A DNA stretch of 64,000 nt from contig UQQL01000001.1 of NCBI GenBank assembly GCA_900543275.1, positions 62,001-126,000 of the forward strand, read 5' to 3'. Within the stretch, counting starts at the first letter, position 1, and each line of letters begins with the position of its first letter. Below the pieces are notes generated by a model. The model did not search any database and was not told the origin of the DNA. It saw only the letters and a list, made by a program, of their open reading frames with translations. The stretch comes from an uncultured Collinsella sp. (GTDB lineage: Bacteria; Actinomycetota; Coriobacteriia; Coriobacteriales; Coriobacteriaceae). A program made the translations under genes and the position numbers. Shown in pieces: positions 56,725-64,000 of this stretch.

Positions 56725-57930
56725 TTACGACAGCGCAATGCCGCCGAGCCAGCCCCAACGCACGCCAGAGCCAGTACCATAGAAGCTAATAAACGAATCA
56801 AGCGACTTAGACGTAATGGCACCCTCGTTGCTCATAACGATGCCGCCGCCAACGTAGATACCCACATGACCGTAGATAAGGCCCGGAGCACCCGTGCCGC
56901 TGTGCGAGGAATCGGCCACGATCATGCCCACCTGCAGCGCCGAGCGGTCGGAGCTATAGCACCAGGCGTTGAACATGTCACACGCGTTGCCGCCAAAATA
57001 GCCCACGCCGGCATTGCGGAAGACGTTGGTAACCCAGGCAGCACACCAGCCCTGGCCGGGAGAAGGCGTCGAGTAGCACGCATTGACGACGGCCTGCTGC
57101 TTGCCCGAACCGCCCGTCTGTTGCGGGGTGCCGCCGGCATACGAGCCGCCACCCGAGCTCGAGCCACCCGAAGAAGAGCCCGTGTTCGCAGAGGCCGCGG
57201 CTGCCGCAGCCGCCTTCCTAGCGGCCTCCTCAGCCTGGGCGGCAGCGAGGATCTCGGAATCGCGCTGAGCCATGAGTTCCTTGACGTCGTCGGAAAGACC
57301 GTTCAGCACGGTCTGGACTTCTTGCTGCTTGGCCTGCATATCCTGCATCTGAGCCGTCTGCTGGTCCTTGAGTTTCTCCAGGTCGGCCTTTTGTGATTCG
57401 AGCTCGGTCTTCTGTGCGTCGAGCTCAGCCTGAATCGTCTGGATATCCTCGATGGCATCGCGGTCGCTCTTGTTGATCTTCTCAACGTAATGCGCGTTGG
57501 CGACGAGTTCCTCAAACGAGCCAGAGGCCAGCAGCAGCGACAGGATGTTCGTGCCGCCGGACTTGTAGCTGGCGGCCACGCGATCGGAAAGGTCGTTGCG
57601 CTTCTTCTTGAGCTCGGCCTTCTTTTCATCGATCTGGGCCTGCGTGTCGTCAATCTTGCCCTGGACATTCTCGATGTCGTTGAGGGTCTGGGCATTCTTG
57701 TTGGCCAGCGCCGCATACTCATTTGCGATGCTGTCGAGCTGGGCCTGAACCTCGTCGAGCTGGGCCTGGGCGGCATTCAATTTATCGGTGGTTTCTTTGG
57801 AAGCCTCCGCCGCATGGGCGCGAGTGGGCAGGCCAAAAAGAACTGCCGCAGAAGCGGCGCCGAACAGGGCCTTAAGGGCAGTGCGGCGCGAGAGCTCCTG
57901 GGAAAGGATGGAATCGCTGTTTGGTGACAT
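56725..57930 (-). CDS. Secreted coiled-coil protein with CHAP/NlpC-like hydrolase domain (PcsB/CwlO-like)
   Basis: 401 residues. The N-terminus has a twin-arginine-type signal (SRRTALKALFGAASAAVLFG, cut after AHA). Residues 40-245 form a long coiled coil with heptads (KLNAAQAQLDEVQAQLDSIA..., KKRNDLSDRVAASYKSGGTNILSLLL), as in PcsB and CwlO. A Ser/Gly linker leads to a cysteine-peptidase-like domain: GQGWCAAWVTNVFRNAGVGY (Cys) and GLIYGHVGIYVGGGIVMSN (His). Probably a peptidoglycan hydrolase for cell separation, activated by an FtsEX-type complex. The Tat-like signal is unusual for this class; a Sec route is possible. Confidence 0.87.
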   Translation of the reverse strand: MSPNSDSILSQELSRRTALKALFGAASAAVLFGLPTRAHAAEASKETTDKLNAAQAQLDEVQAQLDSIANEYAALANKNAQTLNDIENVQGKIDDTQAQIDEKKAELKKKRNDLSDRVAASYKSGGTNILSLLLASGSFEELVANAHYVEKINKSDRDAIEDIQTIQAELDAQKTELESQKADLEKLKDQQTAQMQDMQAKQQEVQTVLNGLSDDVKELMAQRDSEILAAAQAEEAARKAAAAAAASANTGSSSGGSSSGGGSYAGGTPQQTGGSGKQQAVVNACYSTPSPGQGWCAAWVTNVFRNAGVGYFGGNACDMFNAWCYSSDRSALQVGMIVADSSHSGTGAPGLIYGHVGIYVGGGIVMSNEGAITSKSLDSFISFYGTGSGVRWGWLGGIALS

Positions 57931-58153
57931 ATGTACTCCGTTACATGCTTATTTATATGTCGCTCAACTCATACATATTAGCGTACATATGGCGCGTCCC
58001 AACGATTTCCACGAACGGCAGGAAACTACAAGGTCGGCGGCTCGTAAGCAATTGTCAAATTTGAGGTAACAATTGAGCAAGCTCTTATATGAGTACGTTA
58101 ACATAATCCTCTGCTTTTCCTACAGTGCACCATTTGGGCGTCCCCGCCTGCGC

Positions 58154-58196
58154 TATACTCCCCTCTAGAAGTGTTCCTGATTCGATAGGAGACTAC
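58154..58196 (+). promoter_or_regulatory. Promoter and RBS of galE
   Basis: TATACT at 58154-58159 in the context GCGCTATACT, the same context as at 12695; a leader of about 30 bases and a TAGGAG ribosome site follow. Confidence 0.5.
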
Positions 58197-59258
58197 ATGT
58201 CCAAAGCACTCGACCCCAAAGACACCTGCGTCCTCGTTACCGGTGGCGCCGGCTTTATCGGCTCGCACACCGTCGTTCAGCTGCTCGAGGGTGGCTACCA
58301 GGTCGTCATCGTCGATGATCTCTCCAACTCCAGCGCCGTCGCCGTCGACCGCGTCAAGACCATCGTGGGCGACGAGGCCGCCAAGAACCTCACCTTCTAC
58401 GAGGCCAACGTGCTCGACCGCGATGCGATGAACAAGATCTTCGATACCCATCAGATCGACCGTGTCATCCACTTTGCCGGCTTTAAGGCCGTCGGCGAGT
58501 CGGTGAGCAAGCCCGTCGAGTACTACCACAACAACATCGAGAACACCCTGGTGCTCATCGACGTCATGCGCAACCATGGCTGCAAGTCCATCATCTTCTC
58601 GAGCTCCTCGACCGTCTACGGCGACCCGGACAACCCGCCCGTCACCGAGGAAGACCCCAAGAAGCCCGCAACCAACCCCTATGGCTGGACCAAGTGGATG
58701 ATCGAGCAGATCCTTATGGACGTCCACACCGCCGACCCCGAGTGGGACGTCGTGCTGCTCCGTTACTTCAACCCCATCGGCGCTCATCCGTCGGGCCTGA
58801 TCGGCGAGGACCCCAAGGGCATCCCCAACAACCTGGTGCCCTATGTCGCCCAGGTCGCCGTGGGCAAGCTCGAGGCCGTTCAGGTCTTTGGCAACGACTA
58901 CCCCACCCCCGACGGCACCGGCGTGCGCGACTACATCCACGTTTGCGACCTGGCCTCGGGCCACGTTGCCGCCCTTAACTGGATGAACGGCAAGACCGGC
59001 GTCGAGATCTTTAACCTGGGCACCGGCACCGGCACCTCGGTACTCGAGGTCGTCGCCGCCTTCTCCAAGGCTTGTGGCAAGGAGCTGCCCTACGTGATCC
59101 GCGAGCGCCGCGCCGGCGACATCGCTGCCAACTGGTGCGATGCCTCCAAGGCCGAGCGCATGATGGGCTGGAAGGCCCAGTACGACATCGCGGACATGTG
59201 CCGCGATAGCTGGAACTGGCAGAGCCACAACCCCAACGGCTTCACCGACGCCGAGTAG
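58197..59258 (+). CDS. galE: UDP-glucose 4-epimerase
   Basis: 353 residues from the ATG at 58197. Short-chain dehydrogenase fold: NAD motif VLVTGGAGFIGSHTVVQLL, VDDLSNSS, VIHFAGFKAVGES, catalytic Ser in IFSSSSTVYG and the YxxxK pair in NPYGWTKWMIEQIL, plus LRYFNPIGAHPSG. It interconverts UDP-glucose and UDP-galactose for galactose use and cell-surface sugars. Monocistronic, with a terminator immediately after. Confidence 0.97.
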   Translation: MSKALDPKDTCVLVTGGAGFIGSHTVVQLLEGGYQVVIVDDLSNSSAVAVDRVKTIVGDEAAKNLTFYEANVLDRDAMNKIFDTHQIDRVIHFAGFKAVGESVSKPVEYYHNNIENTLVLIDVMRNHGCKSIIFSSSSTVYGDPDNPPVTEEDPKKPATNPYGWTKWMIEQILMDVHTADPEWDVVLLRYFNPIGAHPSGLIGEDPKGIPNNLVPYVAQVAVGKLEAVQVFGNDYPTPDGTGVRDYIHVCDLASGHVAALNWMNGKTGVEIFNLGTGTGTSVLEVVAAFSKACGKELPYVIRERRAGDIAANWCDASKAERMMGWKAQYDIADMCRDSWNWQSHNPNGFTDAE

Positions 59259-59280
59259 CAAAAACCTACATACCGTTCTT

Positions 59281-59314
59281 GCCCCGATCTCACGTTGTGA
59301 GGTCGGGGCTTTTT
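59281..59314 (+). terminator. Terminator of galE
   Basis: 13-bp stem GCCCCGATCTCAC (59281-59293) with GTGAGGTCGGGGC (59297-59309), followed by TTTTT. Confidence 0.93.
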
Positions 59315-59365
59315 CATGGCATGTAGCCATTCGCCGAAAATCGACCAACTTTTTTATCTTGCCTG

Positions 59366-59393
59366 TACATGTTTAAACAACATGTTTTACAAT
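59366..59393 (+). promoter_or_regulatory. Candidate operator and -10 box upstream of malQ
   Basis: A palindromic TGTTTAAACA inside two ACATGTTT direct repeats, followed by TACAAT (59388-59393) as a likely -10 box. The regulator is not in the window. Confidence 0.35.
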
Positions 59394-59478
59394 AGGCGTA
59401 TCGAATCAGAACATCGGAGGCGGACTGCACACCCATCGGCAGGCCGACCCCACAACAAGAAGGTTGGTGAGCGCATTC

Positions 59479-60984
59479 ATGGAGCGTGCAAGCGGCGTCC
59501 TCATGCCCGTCTCATCTCTGCCCGGACCATACGGAATCGGCGGCTTTGGCTGGAATGCCTACGACTTCGTCGATTTTCTCGCCTCGTGCAAACAACATTA
59601 CTGGCAGATTCTGCCCCTTACGACGACCAGCTATGGCGATTCGCCCTATCAGTCGTTCTCGGCCCGCGCAGGCAACCCCAACTTTATCGACTTTGCCGAG
59701 CTTATCGAGGCAGGGTATCTGGAGCAGCGCGATATCGATGGCGTGTATCTGGGATCCGACCCCAGCAATGTCGACTACGGTGCCATCTTTGGTGGCCGCC
59801 GTCAGATTCTCGACCGCGCCGCCGAGCGCTTTGCTGCCGACAAGCCGGCCGATTTCGATGACTTTATCCAGGCCAACGAGGACTGGCTCATCCCCTACTG
59901 TGAGTTCATGACCGTCAAAGAGGAGTGCGGTCTCAAGGCGTTTTGGGAGTGGCCCGCGGAGCTCCGCACCCGCGGCGAGGCTTCCGCCAAGGTCTGCGCC
60001 GACCATCCGGCGCGTATGCTCTACCACCAGATGACGCAGTACTTCTTCGATCGCCAGTGGAGCCGCCTCAAGGCCTATGCCAACGAGCGCGACATTCTCA
60101 TCATCGGCGACCTGCCCATCTATGTCTCGCGTGACTCCGTCGAGATGTGGGCGACGCCTGAGCTCTTTAAGATCGACACCGCCGGCAATCCCGTGAGCGT
60201 CGCTGGCACGCCGCCCGACCAGTTCTCGGCCACCGGCCAGTACTGGGGCAACCCCATCTACGACTGGGACGCCATGGAGTCCGACGGCTTCTCCTGGTGG
60301 GAGGGCCGCATTCGCGCCGCCCTCGACATGTACGACGTCATCCGCCTGGATCACTTCCGCGGCTTCGAGGCCTATTGGGAGGTGCCGTTCTCCTCGCCCG
60401 ATTCGTCCTACGGTTCGTGGACGCAGGGTCCCGGCCTCAAGTTCTTCAAGACGCTCGAGGAAAAGCTCGGCACGCTGCCCATCATCGCCGAGGACCTGGG
60501 CTTCCTCACCCCCGGCGTCATCGACATGCGCGACAACTCGGGCTTCCCCGGCATGAAGATCCTGCAGTTTGCCTTTGAGGGCACCAACTCGTACTACCTG
60601 CCGCATAACTACATCGCCAACACCGTCGCCTATGTGGGCACCCACGATAACGAGACGGCGCGCGGTTGGTTTGAGGGAACGGCCACCCCGCGTCAGCGCG
60701 AGCAGGCAGCCCTGTACACCCATCAGCAGGCCGGCGAACCCATGGCAGATGCACTCAATCGCACCATCGCTTCCAGCGTGAGCGACACGTGCATCTACAC
60801 CATGCAGGACCTGCTCAACTTGGGCAACGAGGCGCGCATCAACACCCCTGCCACGTTGGGCGGCAACTGGGCCTGGCGCATGCTCGACGGCGCCATCACC
60901 CGCGAGCTCGAGCACAAACTCACCGACTGGACCGAGACCTACTTCCGCATCCCGTCGGAAGCCGAAATCGAGCTTCCCCAATAG
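59479..60984 (+). CDS. malQ: 4-alpha-glucanotransferase (amylomaltase)
   Basis: 501 residues from the ATG at 59479 (MERASGVLMPVSSLPGPYGIG is the usual start of the family; earlier TTG/GTG codons in frame are less likely). GH77 motifs: QILPLTTTSYGDSPYQSFSARAGNP, GDLPIYVSRDSVEMWA, GNPIYDWDAM, VIRLDHFRGFEAYWEVP (nucleophile Asp), IIAEDLGFL (acid Glu) and YVGTHDNETARGWF. It transfers maltodextrin chains and releases glucose in the cytoplasm. The glycogen phosphorylase gene lies next to it. Confidence 0.97.
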   Translation: MERASGVLMPVSSLPGPYGIGGFGWNAYDFVDFLASCKQHYWQILPLTTTSYGDSPYQSFSARAGNPNFIDFAELIEAGYLEQRDIDGVYLGSDPSNVDYGAIFGGRRQILDRAAERFAADKPADFDDFIQANEDWLIPYCEFMTVKEECGLKAFWEWPAELRTRGEASAKVCADHPARMLYHQMTQYFFDRQWSRLKAYANERDILIIGDLPIYVSRDSVEMWATPELFKIDTAGNPVSVAGTPPDQFSATGQYWGNPIYDWDAMESDGFSWWEGRIRAALDMYDVIRLDHFRGFEAYWEVPFSSPDSSYGSWTQGPGLKFFKTLEEKLGTLPIIAEDLGFLTPGVIDMRDNSGFPGMKILQFAFEGTNSYYLPHNYIANTVAYVGTHDNETARGWFEGTATPRQREQAALYTHQQAGEPMADALNRTIASSVSDTCIYTMQDLLNLGNEARINTPATLGGNWAWRMLDGAITRELEHKLTDWTETYFRIPSEAEIELPQ

Positions 60985-61031
60985 GAGCTACCGCGCCCGA
61001 CCCCTCCCCACCGTGCGGACGCGCTTGCTTA

Positions 61032-61072
61032 CCCGCGCGAGGCCACCCCAATCCCCTCGCGCGGGCTTCTTA
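61032..61072 (+). terminator. Hairpin between malQ and the phosphorylase gene
   Basis: CCCGCGCGAGG (61032-61042) pairs perfectly with CCTCGCGCGGG (61055-61065), followed by CTTCTTAT. A moderate terminator; it may reduce read-through into the phosphorylase gene. Confidence 0.65.
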
Positions 61073-61111
61073 TGAATTGCAGACATGAAACAACCCATCA
61101 CAGGAGAAAAC

Positions 61112-63379
<2,268 letters not shown>

Positions 63380-63407
63380 CCCATTCCCCTTACCCATTCT
63401 CTTGAGG

Positions 63408-63439
63408 AACGGAGTCGTGGCAACACGGCTCCGTTTTTT
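63408..63439 (+). terminator. Terminator of glgP
   Basis: AACGGAGTCGTG (63408-63419) with CACGGCTCCGTT (63424-63435), followed by a run of six T (63434-63439). Confidence 0.92.
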
Positions 63440-63478
63440 GTGCCCGCGTATTGCCCGTGGCCCGCCTCGACCAAACAA

Positions 63479-63694
63479 TCTCGATCTATAACAACTACTC
63501 AACCAAAACGGTCCCAGCTGTTACAGATTGAGACATACCGGCCCCTCCCCTTGGGTTTATCTCAATCTGTAACATCTAGCAGGTGAAATTCGCCTTTGGT
63601 GTTACAGATTTAGATGAAATGGTTAGCTCAGCGGAACCGTCTCGATCTGTAACATCTAACGTCCGAAATCGGCCCTATCCGTTACAGATCGAGA
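63479..63694. repeat. Array of six 14-base motifs in alternating orientation, about 40-base spacing
   Basis: Forward TCTCGATCTGTAAC-type motifs start at 63479, 63560 and 63640; inverted GTTACAGATCGAGA-type motifs start at 63520, 63601 and 63681. Start-to-start distances are 41, 40, 41, 39 and 41. The array is three tandem units of about 80 bases, each able to form a hairpin. The stretches between motifs are mostly different from each other. Confidence 0.9.
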
Positions 63695-63727
63695 CAAACG
63701 ACCGGTCAGACAGTCCCAACACAAAGA

Positions 63728-63766
63728 AAGGCTCCCCTCTCGCCCAGTGGACGGGAGGGGAGCCTT
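63728..63766 (-). terminator. Terminator of the ABC ATPase gene
   Basis: AAGGCTCCCC (63728-63737) with GGGGAGCCTT (63757-63766); on the minus strand TTTCTTT follows. Confidence 0.8.
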
Positions 63767-63834
63767 ATATGTGACCGCGGCAAAAGGATGGCAATACCGC
63801 AGTCGCCCAAAGGAAGGGCCTGGTTGCACCGGGC

Positions 63835-64000
63835 CTAGATAAGGTTCTTGCCAGAGACCTTATCGAAGAGGTGGGTCGCGTTCTTCTCAAACTTGAACCA
63901 GATGGGGTCGCCCGCCTTGAGCGCACCCTTGGCCTCGAGGTCGACAACGGGAATGATCAGGACGAACTGGCCATCGGGAGCGGTCACGTGGACATGCTCG
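63835..64000 (-). CDS. Sugar ABC transporter ATP-binding protein, C-terminal end (partial)
   Basis: The last 54 residues only; the gene continues beyond the window. The end HVTAPDGQFVLIIPVVDLEAK...KAGDPIWFKFEKNATHLFD followed by GKNLI is the TOBE-domain end typical of UgpC/MsmK/MalK ATPases that energise sugar importers. Such an ATPase would fit the neighbouring maltodextrin genes, but this group often serves several transporters. Confidence 0.8.
   Translation of the reverse strand, partial: EHVHVTAPDGQFVLIIPVVDLEAKGALKAGDPIWFKFEKNATHLFDKVSGKNLI

Larger units (their letters stand above)
63380..63834. other. 455-base region with two terminators and an alternating repeat array
   Basis: It holds the glgP terminator (63408-63439), the six-motif array (63479-63694) and the terminator of the ABC ATPase gene (63728-63766). 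No gene. Confidence 0.8.

Noticed and set aside
63479..63694. CRISPR array
   Set aside because: The repeats are 14 bases, alternate in orientation and number six, with no cas genes; this is an inverted-repeat array.

Overview
The window is chromosomal DNA of a high-GC Gram-positive bacterium, most probably a Collinsella-like member of the Coriobacteriia. This rests on the base composition, the mazG-eno-ftsB-ppx gene order typical of Actinobacteria, the mix of gut-type carbohydrate genes (mannose-family PTS, phosphoketolase, MalQ, glycogen phosphorylase) and the protein style. No rRNA, integrase, transposase, prophage or CRISPR array was found. One tRNA gene is present, tRNA-Leu(UAA).

Layout. 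0.2-6.4 kb: universal stress protein, a BceRS-like two-component system, and a divergent pair made of a PucR-type regulator and an ornithine-cyclodeaminase-like gene plus an aminotransferase that carries a one-base frameshift. 6.4-14.8 kb: purH, an acetyltransferase, a DUF2207 membrane protein, a glutamyl-Q tRNA(Asp) synthetase with a probable leaderless mRNA, and a phosphoesterase. 15-21.3 kb: a PLD/helicase/DUF3427 protein facing a NUDIX hydrolase (possible genome-defence or repair pair), then a second two-component system. 21.3-28.7 kb: a lone PTS IIB, tRNA-Leu with a duplicated 3' end, and the ppx-ftsB-eno-mazG-phosphodiesterase group, with an isolated LarC C-terminal domain. 29-34 kb: a fused CydDC-like ABC exporter, a YgbA-like Cys protein and a PHP phosphatase. 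34.1-42.4 kb: a complete histidine operon (hisZG fusion, D, C, B, H, A, F, I, small ORF, E); the convergent PHP protein probably supplies the missing histinol-phosphate phosphatase step. 42.7-50.7 kb: a probable Amadori-product (fructoselysine-type) utilisation locus, with two FrlB-like SIS genes of identical coding sequence, an FrlC-like epimerase, mannose-family IIA/IIB/IIC/IID and two GntR regulators. 51-64 kb: phosphoketolase with a LacI regulator and paired operators, murB, a secreted coiled-coil/CHAP-like hydrolase, galE, malQ, glycogen phosphorylase and the end of a sugar ABC ATPase gene.

The most unusual signal lies between the genes. Many intergenic regions hold long inverted repeats whose stems differ from place to place. 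In several cases the loop or core is conserved while the stem changes with compensation: 7225-7325 and 35062-35161; 51306-51370 and 51488-51572; and a set of hairpins with a GGGGAC loop. There is also an array of six 14-base motifs in alternating orientation spaced 39-41 bases apart (63479-63694). These look like families of structured or mobile palindromic elements and are the best candidates here for something undescribed.

Within the sugar locus, three promoters each carry two ATACCAAT-like sites 33-35 bases apart, which predicts a regulon for the adjacent GntR proteins. All functional names come from reading motifs and family resemblance by eye; no database search was run.
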